Of a stretch of DNA of 64,000 nucleotides, positions 24,832 to 35,109 are shown piece after piece. A program made the translations under genes and the position numbers. The DNA comes from Pelagicoccus mobilis (GTDB lineage: Bacteria; Verrucomicrobiota; Verrucomicrobiia; Opitutales; Opitutaceae): the NCBI RefSeq assembly GCF_016595505.1, contig NZ_JAENIL010000016.1:1-64000 (forward strand). Reading direction: 5' to 3'. Under the pieces are notes generated by a model. That model ran no database searches. It had not been told where the DNA came from and saw nothing but the letters and a program-made list of their open reading frames with translations. Each line of letters starts with the position of its first letter. The first letter of the stretch is position 1.

Positions 24832-26688
24832 TTATTCTGACACCCAAGTTTTTAGCCATTTGTAGTCGGGCTCGAGACCCACCTTTTCAAGGATGAGTTC
24901 ATTGAGTGGACCGTCGTTTCCGAGCGGATAGTCGGCTCGAGCTTGAGGGCTGTTGAGATTGTCCTTAAACAATGCGATGCCGGAAACGTTCATGTGGTAA
25001 CGACTGTGCCCTCCTGCGGTGACGATGTTTTCCTCCACGACCATTGGCTTGTCCATGTCGCCGCCACTGGCCTCGTCGAGATAAATGCCAGTAAATGGGG
25101 CTTCTGCCGCCCATCGAGAAGGACGGGAGTGGTGAATGTAGTTGCGGTAAATGCGGGTGCCCGGTTGCCGGGAGAGCGTGTAGATCCCACCCGCATCCGA
25201 AAGCTTTTGGGTGATGTGATGAATGTCGTTATAGCGGATGATGTTTTCCTCCATCACGCTGCGATGATGAGTCCAACCCCATCCAACACTGATCCCGGAG
25301 TAAGGGGTATGGCTGATCTCGTTGTGTTCGATTGAGACCCTTCGCCCAAATCCAACCGTTATGCCATTGCTTCCTGGATACTGAGTTCCAATCTGATAGA
25401 CATAGTTGTTCGCGATTCGGATGTCCTGAGTGATCACTCGCACATCCTCGGGTTGGTAGGGCTGGTGGATTTCAAAGTCTGGATCGGAAAATTTGGCGAT
25501 TAGCATACTGGTACCCGAAATATCATGGAACACGTTGCCCACGATGGAGGAATCAACCACACCCTCGTGGAAATCAAGCGCCGCTGCGTTCCCTAGATGC
25601 GTGAACTTGTTTTCATGAAAAGTGATGTTTTTCGCGTAGTTTACCTTTACCGCGGCGGCGGGGCGCCCGATGTATTGTTCATTCCCGACTGTTGGGTCGA
25701 TGGAGTATTGACATGCCTGGGTCGGCATATAGCCGGTCTTCGAAGGGCGTAGCCAGTTCGAGTGCTTGAAGGTAAGCCCCTCGAATGTGAGGTTTTTAAC
25801 TTTTTCATCGGGAGTTCCTTTGACCTCGATCAAGGATTCCAGCACAGGGACAAACACTTCAGCCTCGCTCATGTTCTGCCCGGGAAATGGCTTGTAATAA
25901 AGCAGATCCGCTACCGTATCCAGAAACCACTCACCTGGTTGATCGAGAAAGACGTAAGCGTTTTCAAAGTGATACGGTTGATCCGGGTGTTTGGGTGGAT
26001 AGTCCCGGTCGAAAAGAATACGGCGTTCGGGCTCTTTCAGTTTGATTTTGGAGTAACATTTTTTCTTCCAGGTGTCTTCGTCGCTGGTGGCCTCAAACGA
26101 CTTGACCCGTGCGACCTGCTCCGTCCAGTTCATCTGGATGATCATCTCCAGATCACCAATGGATTTCAGAGGATCCGTCGACCTGCAGGGCACGAAGATT
26201 TCTTTCTCATTGATGTTCCAGAGCGTGATGCGGAGGTACTCGCCGCTATTGGGGTGGCGTGCCCGGGTGGTGGCGTTACCGCCGATGTAGACTTGTCGGA
26301 AATTCAGCCCATTCGCCGGAGTTTTCCAGATGCCCTTTTCATGCTCGACCCACCCGTTCAGACTCATACCGCCGCTGATTACCGGATGCGTTCCCTCCAT
26401 CCCACGATAGGAAATGTGTTGGTTCTTCCTTCCTCCATCTTCGGCACCAAAGCGGAGCGTGTCCCTCAGAGCATAATGCCCATCATCGATCCATACGGTG
26501 ATGTTTTCTTCACTTTTTTCCACGACCTCAGCAACGGCCTTTTGAGCTTGTGCGAGAGAGGCGAAAGGTTGTTCCTTAGTGCCTGGGTTTTGGTCATCAC
26601 CGGAAGTGGATACGTAGAAAAGCGTTTCAGCTTGAAGCACTCCGTGCGAGAGCACACTCAGGATAAGCAATATTCGTTTTAGTTTCAT
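24832..26688 (-). CDS. GH141-like right-handed beta-helix enzyme, exported
   Basis: A 618-residue protein with start at ATG 26688 (upstream frame starts at 26742), chosen because MKLKRILLILSVLSHGVLQA is a perfect signal peptide. The opening FYVSTSGDDQNPGTKEQPFA and ISGGMSLNGW followed by FRQVYIGGNATTRARHP are typical of GH141-type beta-helix glycosidases (alpha-L-fucosidase and xylanase activities known). Parallel beta-helix coils run from about 290 to 560, with GISVGWGW and DAGGIYTL. It likely acts on fucose- or xylose-bearing sulfated polysaccharide. Motif copy 4 lies 240 bp upstream. Confidence 0.78.
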   Translation of the reverse strand: MKLKRILLILSVLSHGVLQAETLFYVSTSGDDQNPGTKEQPFASLAQAQKAVAEVVEKSEENITVWIDDGHYALRDTLRFGAEDGGRKNQHISYRGMEGTHPVISGGMSLNGWVEHEKGIWKTPANGLNFRQVYIGGNATTRARHPNSGEYLRITLWNINEKEIFVPCRSTDPLKSIGDLEMIIQMNWTEQVARVKSFEATSDEDTWKKKCYSKIKLKEPERRILFDRDYPPKHPDQPYHFENAYVFLDQPGEWFLDTVADLLYYKPFPGQNMSEAEVFVPVLESLIEVKGTPDEKVKNLTFEGLTFKHSNWLRPSKTGYMPTQACQYSIDPTVGNEQYIGRPAAAVKVNYAKNITFHENKFTHLGNAAALDFHEGVVDSSIVGNVFHDISGTSMLIAKFSDPDFEIHQPYQPEDVRVITQDIRIANNYVYQIGTQYPGSNGITVGFGRRVSIEHNEISHTPYSGISVGWGWTHHRSVMEENIIRYNDIHHITQKLSDAGGIYTLSRQPGTRIYRNYIHHSRPSRWAAEAPFTGIYLDEASGGDMDKPMVVEENIVTAGGHSRYHMNVSGIALFKDNLNSPQARADYPLGNDGPLNELILEKVGLEPDYKWLKTWVSE

Positions 26689-26914
26689 GGTATGTGCTTG
26701 GGTGGTTTCTTTTATTTTAGTCCAGCAGGCGATTTTCCTCAAACAATTAATGCAACAATACAGAAACGGGGTGCTGAAGGGATTCTCGTAGAAATTTGAA
26801 TCCTTGTTTCAAATGCCATAACTTTTTTCACAGAATATCAGTACGGTAGCCGCTTGGGGTAGTCATTAAAATCCAGTCTCATAGCCGGTTCCTAAAAGGA
26901 AAACATAGAGCCTA

Positions 26915-27205
26915 ATCGAGTAATTATCCTTAACGATAACAATCTCGACTAGCACGAAAACTAAGAGATCAGCTGAGTGCCCTGTGAATGATGACCATCC
27001 ACAGGGTAAGATATTTCAGATTTTAACTTTTGGACTGAAGACAATGATTTAGCTTAAGCTTATCAGCGCATATTCAATGGTTTGTCTAAACGATCTACTT
27101 CGGACAAACCTTGAGGGTGTTGGTGCCCGAGATGAGGTCGATAAAAGGCCCCACAATCTGAGCGTTTGGGACCCGCGACTTTGAAAATAATCTCTGACGA
27201 TTTCA
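26915..27205. repeat. Duplicated promoter module, copy 2
   Basis: Partner of 14150-14448. The minus-strand fragment at its right end (27095 onward) reads FIDLISGTNTLKVCPK plus stop and is broken by a frameshift. The module lies between the GH141-like gene and IS630 remnants. Confidence 0.7.
26928..26955 (+). promoter_or_regulatory. 28-nt shared intergenic motif, copy 4
   Basis: Reads CCTTAACGAT at the left end and CGACTAGCAC at the right end. The left part sits inside an imperfect palindrome (TTATC, CTTAAC, GATAA). It lies 240 bp before the GH141-like start. Confidence 0.7.
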
Positions 27206-27327
27206 AGAAAAGAACCATCAGGATTCACAAATGGAATTTCGGATTGAAAGGCTTCGCCAAGATTGCCAGTCGAGCCCCACTCCATTCCAGCGGTCGTGGA
27301 TCAGGTTGTGATGAATGCGAACATCAA

Positions 27328-27335
27328 GGGGGGGG
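27328..27335. repeat. Homopolymer G8 tract
   Basis: Eight consecutive G within noncoding DNA beside the IS630 remnant. It is one of four G/C homopolymers in intergenic DNA of this window. Confidence 0.6.
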
Positions 27336-27339
27336 CGTG

Positions 27340-27620
27340 TTATACCATCAGCAAAAAGCTTCGATCAAGTTACAGGAAGCAGAAGCGTTTGCTGAGGCGC
27401 GTAGCCATCCGTTCCCAAACAACGAGATCACGGAGCTGGGATCGTCACGGTAGTCGCAAAGGATCTCGATGGGATTGAGCTCGAGACTGTACGGCGACAG
27501 CGCTACGACGCGCACGCCGTCAGAAACATTTTCGTGCTCCGAACTTTCAGGATGGGAGTCGGCGCCGTCCCATAAAATGCACGTGCTCGTGATCTGGATA
27601 CGCCATATTGACCTCCCCAA
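27340..27620 (-). mobile_element. IS630-family transposase remnant
   Basis: The minus strand reads ILWDGADSHPESSEHENV, then VRVVALSPYSLELNPIEILC, the DDE core of IS630/Tc1 transposases (D-x-A-x-H and PPYSPELNPIE motifs). The frame is decayed on both sides; 27620-27830 may hold more of it but cannot be read. Confidence 0.75.
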
Positions 27621-27830
27621 GGAAGGTTCCAGTCCAGCGCCCTACTCAAGCTGGGCGCTTGCACGAAGATGCTTCTCCCCTCGAGCAGATCGATAGCCCT
27701 GTAGCAGCAGCTCCACTGGCAGAGCGTCAGCCAGAGCTTGACGGCGCGAGCACCCTCATGGTCAAGTTCCTAGCAATCAAGCACGAGATCCAAGAGTACT
27801 TGACTGCGATTGACGGGAGCCACCTTTCTT

Positions 27831-28712
27831 CTACTTTTGGCTTGGAGGTGAGAGAGTAGGTTCTCCTTGGAGATAGCCGAGGTCAGCGAGAAAACGGTCC
27901 ATCGCGATGATGGTTTTGTAATGATGCTCCGCGTTCCCCTTGTTGAAGAAGCCGTGTTTTTGGCCCTCGTAGAGGATCAGGTCGCAGCGAGCTCCCTTTT
28001 GCTTCATCTTTATTCTGTACAATTCTGCGGTGGAGACAGGGATTAGTTGATCGTCAGTCCCAAGCAGGACCAGAGTGGGGGGCGCGTCGGCAGTGATATT
28101 GTGGAGAGGCGAGAAGTCCTGCCAGTAGGCTTCAACTACACTGTGGCCAAAACCTTCTGGGCCATTGTCAAAAACAGGGTTGAAGAGTACGAGTGCCGCG
28201 GGGCGAGGGCTTACCTCAAGATCGTCGGTTTCTTCATTAAAACCGGATATGAGAGCTATCGCTGCTGCAATGTGCCCACCTGCAGAACCTCCTCCGGCGA
28301 TAATCCTGTTTGGATCGATTCCGAGTTTCGCGGCGTTTGAGCGTACCCAGCGCATGGCGGACTTTCCGTCCTTAACGCACTCTGCGGGCGTTGTGCCGTG
28401 GACGTTTCGTGTTCTGTAATCTGCACAGATCGCGACGATGCCGCGATTGGCTAGGTATTCAGATTGTGAATAAAAGTGGCTAGGTCCTCCTTTGGCCCAA
28501 CCTCCGCCAAAGAAGAATACGATGGCGGGGCGTTTCTCCGACTTTTGGTGATTGGCTGGTTCGAAGACGTGCAGTTGAAGCTGCGTATCACCAATCGTTT
28601 TAAATGTGATTTTCTGGTCAGGATCTCGAGCGTATGACGCTGCGATACCGAGAAACAGAAATGAAAGAACTAGGATGGCAGCTCGTTTGGATAAAGGGCT
28701 TTTTGGCAGCAT
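27831..28712 (-). CDS. Secreted alpha/beta-hydrolase esterase (acetylxylan-esterase-like)
   Basis: A 293-residue enzyme with signal peptide (MLPKSPLSKRAAILVLSFLF, cut near SYA). The alpha/beta-hydrolase features are FFFGGGWAKGG (oxyanion loop, HGGG-like), GGGSAGGHIA with the nucleophile Ser, GTDDQLIPVS with the acid Asp and GQKHGFF with the His. This pattern matches BD-FAE/lipase-3-type carbohydrate esterases that remove acetyl groups. A role in deacetylating the polysaccharide is inferred from neighbours. The gene stands alone. Confidence 0.85.
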   Translation of the reverse strand: MLPKSPLSKRAAILVLSFLFLGIAASYARDPDQKITFKTIGDTQLQLHVFEPANHQKSEKRPAIVFFFGGGWAKGGPSHFYSQSEYLANRGIVAICADYRTRNVHGTTPAECVKDGKSAMRWVRSNAAKLGIDPNRIIAGGGSAGGHIAAAIALISGFNEETDDLEVSPRPAALVLFNPVFDNGPEGFGHSVVEAYWQDFSPLHNITADAPPTLVLLGTDDQLIPVSTAELYRIKMKQKGARCDLILYEGQKHGFFNKGNAEHHYKTIIAMDRFLADLGYLQGEPTLSPPSQK

Positions 28713-28789
28713 CTCGATAAACTAGCGATGGAGCGTGAACTGTTGAGGATACAATTCGACTGTTGGTTTTTGCAAAAAGCGACAAGCGG

Positions 28790-28868
28790 ATACGTATAAT
28801 AGCGTTTCAGCTTGAATCAATCCATGTGAGAGCACGCTCAGGATAAGTAATATTCGTTTGAGTTTCAT
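28790..28868 (-). pseudogene. 5' remnant of a GH141-like gene
   Basis: Encodes MKLKRILLILSVLSHGLIQA then ETLLYVS before drifting. This is the same signal peptide as the intact gene starting at 26688, with mostly silent changes. The rest of the gene is lost. Confidence 0.8.
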
Positions 28869-28951
28869 AGCATGAGCTTTGGTGGGGCTTTTTATTGGTT
28901 CATCACCAAATGTAGTGGAAATACTCCTGCAATGCCTGTTCTACCACCGAT

Positions 28952-29111
28952 GAAAGAGCGAGGCATCGTGTTGAAAACTTCTTCGCTAAGATAAAACGGC
29001 ACAGGAGAATCGCCACCCTCTACGACAAATTGAAAAAAAACCTATAGAGGATTCGTAAATATCGCTGCAGCAGCGGATTGGGTTAAATTAGATTTTGTCC
29101 ACGCGGCCTAG
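28952..29111 (+). mobile_element. IS5-family transposase remnant (C-terminus)
   Basis: Reads ERARHRVENFFAKIKRHRRI then ATLYDKLKK, a frameshift in an A8 run, then RGFVNIAAAADWVKLDFVHA and a stop. ENFFxKIKRxRRIATxYDK is the conserved end of IS5-type DDE transposases. Confidence 0.75.
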
Positions 29112-29213
29112 CATCCAAACGTATTTGCACTATATATTAAAAGCAGCACCTCCCTGTCAGCGATTCATTAGAAAGCCACAGAGACAAGCATCCAACAAAG
29201 AGTCTGCACTCCT

Positions 29214-29426
29214 TCACTCTCTCAAGTCCAATACTCCGTCCTCTATCGATTCCGCCATCTCGATGATCTTTTCAGCTAGATTAGAACCTGACACCAAAAG
29301 GACCCCGTAATACTCCTGTCTAATCCGTTTATCCGGCTCATCATGAATCAAATTAGCCATTCCGAGTACTTGATGCAGAGGAGTCAAAAGCTCGTGTGTA
29401 AATCGGTTTTTAGGTGTCGCTTCCAT
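29214..29426 (-). CDS. Mini-HisKA-like protein 1
   Basis: A 70-residue protein: FTHELLTPLHQVLGMANLIH matches the H-box of the histidine-kinase dimerisation domain (HELRTPLNxILGxAxLL), and the remainder (NLAEKIIEMAESI) fits the second helix. There is no sensor or ATPase domain. A sister with the same layout lies at 49772. It could be a phosphotransfer or decoy partner of a kinase, or a kinase fragment; start and stop are clean and the length agrees with its sister. Confidence 0.55.
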   Translation of the reverse strand: MEATPKNRFTHELLTPLHQVLGMANLIHDEPDKRIRQEYYGVLLVSGSNLAEKIIEMAESIEDGVLDLRE

Positions 29427-29715
29427 AAGCCTACAATATTACTTTCACTATTTCCCAGATGTCGCAAAACATAACATAGGTGAGATTTCAACTTAGAGAC
29501 TTTCTAACAAATCGCTTTCGATTGAAAGACATACAATTCAAGCTCAAAATATTGGCTTTCGTTGTGAGGCATACCCGGAGGGTATATCGACGTAGCGAAG
29601 CGAAGATGGCGAAGCAAATGAGGAAACGATATTTTCAACCGAAGAGTATGATTTCACGAAGGAATTGGAATTATTGGACTGTCTCTTAATTGCTAAAACG
29701 GCGCCTTTACCCTGA
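29427..29715. other. Unassigned region
   Basis: No gene supported. A short lysine/arginine-rich plus-strand frame (29480-29689) has no recognisable features and no upstream signals. Confidence 0.3.
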
Positions 29716-29865
29716 TCATCCAACAATCGAAGGGACCCCCTCCCCAGAACGTACCGACCAGCCCGCATCGTCGAGAAAGATAACGACCACGCTTGGCCTA
29801 GCCTGGGCCGCGAACGCACAGACAAATGTAATTACCGATAAGAAAGCAACCGACAGATGTCTCAT
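29716..29865 (-). pseudogene. Truncated S1 sulfatase (N-terminal 49 residues)
   Basis: Signal peptide MRHLSVAFLSVITFVCAFAA then RPSVVVIFLDDAGW, the start of a sulfatase with its metal Asp pair. After that, the frame ends. No formylglycine motif remains. Confidence 0.75.
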
Positions 29866-30255
29866 ATCCCTATTAATAAAATATATCACCGACACAACAA
29901 TACCACAAATCATATATATATAAAAAAAACCAGATCCAACCGCCTCAACCGAAGGCAACTCCGCCGAATACTCCAAGTCGAATCAGCTGGAAGATCCGCA
30001 TGTTGAATGCGTCGAGCGCGAACCGTTTCTCCTGCATGGCGTCCACAGAGAACCATAAATATATTCTCGAACTTCTTAACAAATTTCTGCCAAGCGTACT
30101 TCCCAACCTATTCGATCTCATACAAGAGCGAGAAGTACAATAATGCGGTGCTCTGGGTACTCCGAAACGACTTGATTCACCCAATCCGGAACGACATCGT
30201 GCTGTTTGCACTTAAGAGCGTCCGCCCCCTGAGGAGGCGGACAATCTGACTTATT
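29866..30255. other. Intergenic region with hairpin
   Basis: No gene supported. GTCCGCC (30219 onward) pairs with GGCGGAC (to 30241) just past the stop of the 30256 gene; it may act as its terminator although the T-run is poor. Confidence 0.35.
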
Positions 30256-33200
30256 TCAATTTCCGACGTCATAAACCCGCAGTTCGGCAAAGTTCATAAG
30301 GCCACCGCCAACTTTTCGAACACCTACATATCGATATGCAGTGGTATCAGAGACCCACCCTTCCCAAGTGCCCTCTGCAGCAAACGGTGCCTCAGTTTTT
30401 CTGGCAATCACCACACCTGCGTTGATATCCGGTGTATTCATTCCGACAATCTCGAAATTGGAACGAGCCCACTCTTGGTCGTAGCCCTGACGAGCAACCA
30501 TTTCAACTTTTGAAATCTCTTTCGCGAATTCAAGGTCCACGTACCACCAATGGTCTCCTGCACCACCAGCGCTATGCCAAATAGTCGCGTCGTCTCCATC
30601 TACAGCTTTGCTAGCTGCAAAGGTGAGACTGTTATTCCAATCGCCCGAGCTAGTTGCTGTTTTCCAAGCGGCTACATTCATCCCAACGGATTTTGGAACA
30701 ATAGCCTCAAACACTCGAAACTCGGCGAAGTTTGTTTTGGTGTCCTTATTCTTTTGAACTCTGATGTATCGATACGTTCCTGAGTTTTGAACAGTACCTT
30801 CCCAAGTCCCTTGGTGAGGAAACCCGGAGTTGATGCGTCCTAAGGTTACGAAATTCGCAGGGTCTGTGGGAAATCCCGGATCGTTCGACCCCAATATCGT
30901 CCAACCCCGTCTGGCTTTCGCATCATCAAAGTTTTGCCTTGCCACCATCTCAAATTTGGCAACCTGGTACTCTTGACCAAGGTCGATCTGCCAGTATTCG
31001 TAGGGTACCGGGTCGGCCCACCAAAAAGTGTCGATGTTGTCATCGATGGCCTTCGACGCTACCTTAGTGCTGTCCCTCTCGGAGGTCGCTGTGGCCGTAC
31101 CGCCTAGAGCAAGATTCGTACTGCCCGAAGGGGTAGGTTTTGAATGAGCCAATGAACTCGCAGAGAATTGTACCCAGTCAAAAAAGGAGACGACCTCGCC
31201 ATTCACCTCAGGGAATACAATAAAGAGATCATTTGTGCCTGTAACGGGGCTTATTATTGGAGCATCAAAATCAAAAAAGTTACCAGCAGTGGCAAAAGGT
31301 CTGATCTCAGCAATTAGCGCACCTGTCGGACTACCCAAGCGCAACTCAACGGTTGCCAAGTTACTATCTGTCCGCAGACGAGCGGTTACCCCGTTGACGC
31401 CTGAACCAAACTGAACATCTGCCAATTTGACCCAATCGCCTCCGTGTATAGAGTATAAAACATTACCCGCGAGGACTTCATTGGTCTCATTGAAATCCTT
31501 ACCCTTCATCTGAGTCAGTGCGTCCCGATTCGGGTTTAAAGGATCAGGAAAAACGTCGGCCTCAGGAGTACCATAATTGTACATACTCGCAACTTGTATA
31601 TCGCTCAAAGCTCGATTATAGATTCTGACATCATCGATACGACCTTCTACGCCACTAGCTATTTTGAGATCCTGAGTCGACGTGCCGATGGTGCCAGTGT
31701 ACGCGAGTTCCGCCTTCTCCTGATCATCGACGTAAAGTTTCATCTTTTCACCGTCGAAGGTTCCGGTAATCAAATGCCATGTGTTTACCTGCAAACCGTG
31801 GTTAGTAATTCTGATATCGTGATTACTGCCACCTCCCAAAATTCTAAATAACAGGGAACCGTCAGATTTAATAAAACCCAAATTGTAACCTAGCTTGTTA
31901 CCCCAGTCTTGCTTATTTGCCAATACGGGAAAGTTTGAGGCGTGGTTTTGAATGGTCTGATCTAAGCGAACCCAAGCTGAAACAGTTATCGCCTTTGTCG
32001 GATTAAGCTCTGCATCATGAGCCACGTTGAAGGTCCCACTCCCGGAAAGCTCAGCTGACTGTCCGAAAATTCCTTTTTCCCAAACCACTGGACTCGCAAG
32101 ATTGTAGGTAGCGTCATTATCCGTAGCGTCGCCCAAGGCTACGTCTAGTGCGTCCGAACCCGTCCCTTCGTCAAAACGCCAATGAGCCAAAAGGTATTTT
32201 CTATCGCCTGCGGCTTGGATGATTTCATCAGCTTCACCCGTCCAGATAGCAGACGGGACGTATGTAGTGTTTTGAACATAAACATCCTGAACCGTATTTG
32301 AGACGATTCCGTCGCCAAGACCAAGGGCACCTTCGTAGTCCTCTTCATTTCCGATGGTTAGCGCAGAGGAATAGTTATCAGTCACTTCGATATCATCTTT
32401 GGCTTCGATATGGAAAGGGGGAAGACCTAAATCGAATGGAATGGGAACTGAATGCAGGTTAACCCAGCCTCGATGAACATCACTGGGAACCTCTACCACA
32501 TTGCCTCTTGCTTTGTAATGACGCGTACCTTCGTCAAAGTAAATCCCAGCGTAACCACCATCGGACGCATTATCCGATGGCTTAATGTAATTTCCGTCCA
32601 CAAAAGAATTTGGCTGCTGGCCTAAGGTGTAAATACCAGCACCATCTCTTTGTGTTTCGTTGTAGTCAGTAATGTGATTAAAGCTAACGAGATTATCATT
32701 AGTTAAAAATTGGTTATTATTTCTCCAACCCCAACCAATGGAAACCCCTGTGTAAGGCAGATTTTTAAGCGTGTTTTGTAGGATATGCATCCGTTCGCCA
32801 TAGTATGCAGTGATACCTGGAGCACATGTGAACTCAGCTCCTGCCCACGAAATATCGTTATTTATAATCTTAATATCTTTAGGCGTGGCCTCTCCCTCGC
32901 GGACATTTATTTGGTCATGCAGCCTATCTCCCACCACGATTGCCTCAGCAGAAACATCCACAAAATCATTACCTATTATTTCTATTTTCGCAGTATTATT
33001 CACTAGATTTATTCCCGAACCACCCACATTGGTCACCATGTTATTCTCGAATCGGATATACTCTGCATCTTCAAGAATAATGGCACCAGGGATACGGTTT
33101 ACGGTTCCTTGATCCGTGATGTAAGAGCCAGCCTGCGCTGAAGTAAATCCCTCTATACTCGGATAATCCCATTTTGTATATCGAAATTGGAGCCCACGAA

Positions 33201-34122
33201 TCACGATATTAGTGACTCGTTCGTTCAAATCGGTTCCCTTTATTTCCAGCAGGCTGTCGGTGCGAGGTAGCATAAATTCAGCGTCATTTAACACACCGTA
33301 CCCCCCTGCCCAGTAGACAAAGAGCTCTTGGGTATCCCTTTTGTAGTACCACTCACCATCTTGGTCGAGTTCTTCATATGCGTGCAGCAGTTCAAAATGC
33401 TCATCGTAATCAACCTTCCCAAAACCAGTACCGCCCCAACTAGCGTAAGGCTGTTTAAATTTAACGATGTGTTGACCGCCACCGGCATCAACGATGTCAA
33501 GGACTTTACGTCGGTGATTATTCCACTCTATCCTATAGTTCAGTTCGATGTCTGTTACATTGAGATAAGAGCTTTGGAGATCGCTTGAGTTAATGTAAAA
33601 ACCATCAAAATCGGTGTAAGAGGTATTAGGATCGTCCCATCTTTGAGTGCCGACCAAAAGGCCAGGGGCTTTCGCAATGGGAAGTCTCGACCCATCAGAA
33701 AGCCAAACATTTCGAATATACTCAAGACCAGCCGAGGACACATCGAGCCTGTGGATGTTACCGCCCACAGAGGACCAACCACCTTTGAAACGCACTTGCC
33801 CCCTGATGACCACTGGATCAGGACCGGGAGCAGCTTGCCATATCACGTTGTGACCATTAGTACCGCTATCCGCCTCTTCCAACACGAATGGCTGACTGAA
33901 GTTGTAATACGGACCCTTGAGATTCACAATGATATCAGAGTTCATATTATTATTGAGGGATCTGACTTCAGCTCTAGCTGCCCACAAACCACCAGGGTTT
34001 GCTTCCGTAAAGTCAGTCCCACTTCCAGTAGGAGAAACCCACAATACTGTGGGAGCCGTTGCGTAAACGAACGACTGAAATAAAAGGAGGAAAACCGCTG
34101 AAATGCAGTACTTCGAAATCAT
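30256..34122 (-). CDS. Large multidomain GH141-like beta-helix enzyme with LamG and F5/8C domains
   Basis: A 1288-residue exported protein (signal peptide cut near VYA). Residues about 25-620 are a parallel beta-helix with features shared with the gene at 24832: VSPTGSGTDF, VIRGQVRFKGGW, NVWLSDGSRLPIAKAPG, GVSIGWGWRN and DGAGIYTLGQQP. About 650-810 is a LamG/concanavalin domain (LLAHWRFDEGTGSDA). About 870-985 is CBM6-like (FFDFDAPIISPVTGTNDLFI, FDWVQF). Two F5/8 type C (discoidin) domains follow (about 1000-1140 and 1145-1288). Likely a glycosidase on a complex algal polysaccharide, bound by its lectin domains. Motif copy 5 lies 163 bp upstream. Confidence 0.8.
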   Translation of the reverse strand: MISKYCISAVFLLLFQSFVYATAPTVLWVSPTGSGTDFTEANPGGLWAARAEVRSLNNNMNSDIIVNLKGPYYNFSQPFVLEEADSGTNGHNVIWQAAPGPDPVVIRGQVRFKGGWSSVGGNIHRLDVSSAGLEYIRNVWLSDGSRLPIAKAPGLLVGTQRWDDPNTSYTDFDGFYINSSDLQSSYLNVTDIELNYRIEWNNHRRKVLDIVDAGGGQHIVKFKQPYASWGGTGFGKVDYDEHFELLHAYEELDQDGEWYYKRDTQELFVYWAGGYGVLNDAEFMLPRTDSLLEIKGTDLNERVTNIVIRGLQFRYTKWDYPSIEGFTSAQAGSYITDQGTVNRIPGAIILEDAEYIRFENNMVTNVGGSGINLVNNTAKIEIIGNDFVDVSAEAIVVGDRLHDQINVREGEATPKDIKIINNDISWAGAEFTCAPGITAYYGERMHILQNTLKNLPYTGVSIGWGWRNNNQFLTNDNLVSFNHITDYNETQRDGAGIYTLGQQPNSFVDGNYIKPSDNASDGGYAGIYFDEGTRHYKARGNVVEVPSDVHRGWVNLHSVPIPFDLGLPPFHIEAKDDIEVTDNYSSALTIGNEEDYEGALGLGDGIVSNTVQDVYVQNTTYVPSAIWTGEADEIIQAAGDRKYLLAHWRFDEGTGSDALDVALGDATDNDATYNLASPVVWEKGIFGQSAELSGSGTFNVAHDAELNPTKAITVSAWVRLDQTIQNHASNFPVLANKQDWGNKLGYNLGFIKSDGSLLFRILGGGSNHDIRITNHGLQVNTWHLITGTFDGEKMKLYVDDQEKAELAYTGTIGTSTQDLKIASGVEGRIDDVRIYNRALSDIQVASMYNYGTPEADVFPDPLNPNRDALTQMKGKDFNETNEVLAGNVLYSIHGGDWVKLADVQFGSGVNGVTARLRTDSNLATVELRLGSPTGALIAEIRPFATAGNFFDFDAPIISPVTGTNDLFIVFPEVNGEVVSFFDWVQFSASSLAHSKPTPSGSTNLALGGTATATSERDSTKVASKAIDDNIDTFWWADPVPYEYWQIDLGQEYQVAKFEMVARQNFDDAKARRGWTILGSNDPGFPTDPANFVTLGRINSGFPHQGTWEGTVQNSGTYRYIRVQKNKDTKTNFAEFRVFEAIVPKSVGMNVAAWKTATSSGDWNNSLTFAASKAVDGDDATIWHSAGGAGDHWWYVDLEFAKEISKVEMVARQGYDQEWARSNFEIVGMNTPDINAGVVIARKTEAPFAAEGTWEGWVSDTTAYRYVGVRKVGGGLMNFAELRVYDVGN

Positions 34123-34284
34123 GACACAAACCTTTCTTTAACGTTTTTAGGGGATCTCCATTAAAGCGGGAGACCTGGTTGAACTCGCAGGCCTTGATGT
34201 CTCCAGAGTCCCAACCGGATTGGAGACCGGATTGGAGACAAATTCGGGGGTACAGGAAACCGTAGCAGGTTGACACGTCAAAGT

Positions 34285-34311
34285 CCTTAACGATTCCAAA
34301 ATCACTAGCAT
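34285..34311 (+). promoter_or_regulatory. 27-nt shared intergenic motif, copy 5
   Basis: CCTTAACGATTCC at the left end and CACTAGCAT at the right end; the last base differs from the consensus C and the span is one base shorter. It is 163 bp before the large beta-helix gene. Confidence 0.55.
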
Positions 34312-34357
34312 GATTTTCACACATCTCCGACTGACTTATTTAAAACAAACGGGTTCT

Positions 34358-35062
34358 TCACGGATCTCGGTTTAAAGGTCCCTTCCGGTGGAGAGGTCTA
34401 GCAGGTCGCATATCTTCAGGCGCACGAACTCTTCGTCCCTGTATCCACAAACTTGACGTTCTAGCCATCCGATCTTGCCGTTGAAACCTTCCTGGCTGGC
34501 GCTGTTGATGCCCCCAGAAGCCCAACAAGCCTTCGCCCCGCTTGCGGATCGTCTTGGCCATCCGCTTGAGGCAACGCACCTTGAGGCTCACCTGGCTTCG
34601 CAGAAGCTGGTATCGCTTCCCCTTGAGCTCCTTCTTCTGCTCGTCGGCGAACTTGTTCATCGCCTGGCGGTGCAGCGCGTCCACGCGCTCGTTCATCAGC
34701 TCTACCACGGGACACGATATCGGCGTCGAGAAAGACCTCGACGAGACACGCGGCGTGGGCGTTGGACATGCCCATGGCAACCTACTTCGATCTGACGTGC
34801 CTCGCGCTTTAGCCGGGGCTCGAAGGGCTTGCGCGCGTCCCCGCTCTTGCCTTTGCCCACGAACCGGCCCCTGCCTGTCGCCCTGGACTCTGACCACGGT
34901 GATGAACCCGAAACTCCCGCCCAGGTAGACTTCGCCTACGCCCAGGCGGAGCGCCGAACCGACGGCAACCTTGCCGTACTTTCGGGCCAGGCGCCGTTTC
35001 ACAATCTCCGTGACCGTTTCGCAAGGCAGCCCGGTGACGCGGGCGATGGCGCCGATGGACAT
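34358..35062 (-). mobile_element. ISL3-family transposase remnant
   Basis: Begins MSIGAIARVTGLPCETVTEI (helix-turn-helix), with VYLGGSFGFITVVR of the DDE domain and CPVVELMNERVDALHRQAMN followed by ELKGKRYQLL, the linker typical of ISL3 transposases. Frameshifts occur at several places, and it ends without the normal C-terminus. GC content is higher than its surroundings. Confidence 0.75.
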
Positions 35063-35109
35063 TTCCTTGCGAAGTGATACTACCTAGAAAAAAATGGACC
35101 AACCCCAAA

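Noticed and set aside
25762-26682. 306-residue plus-strand frame within the GH141-like gene
   Set aside because: Complement shadow of a gene with recognisable signal peptide and beta-helix; it has no domain of its own.
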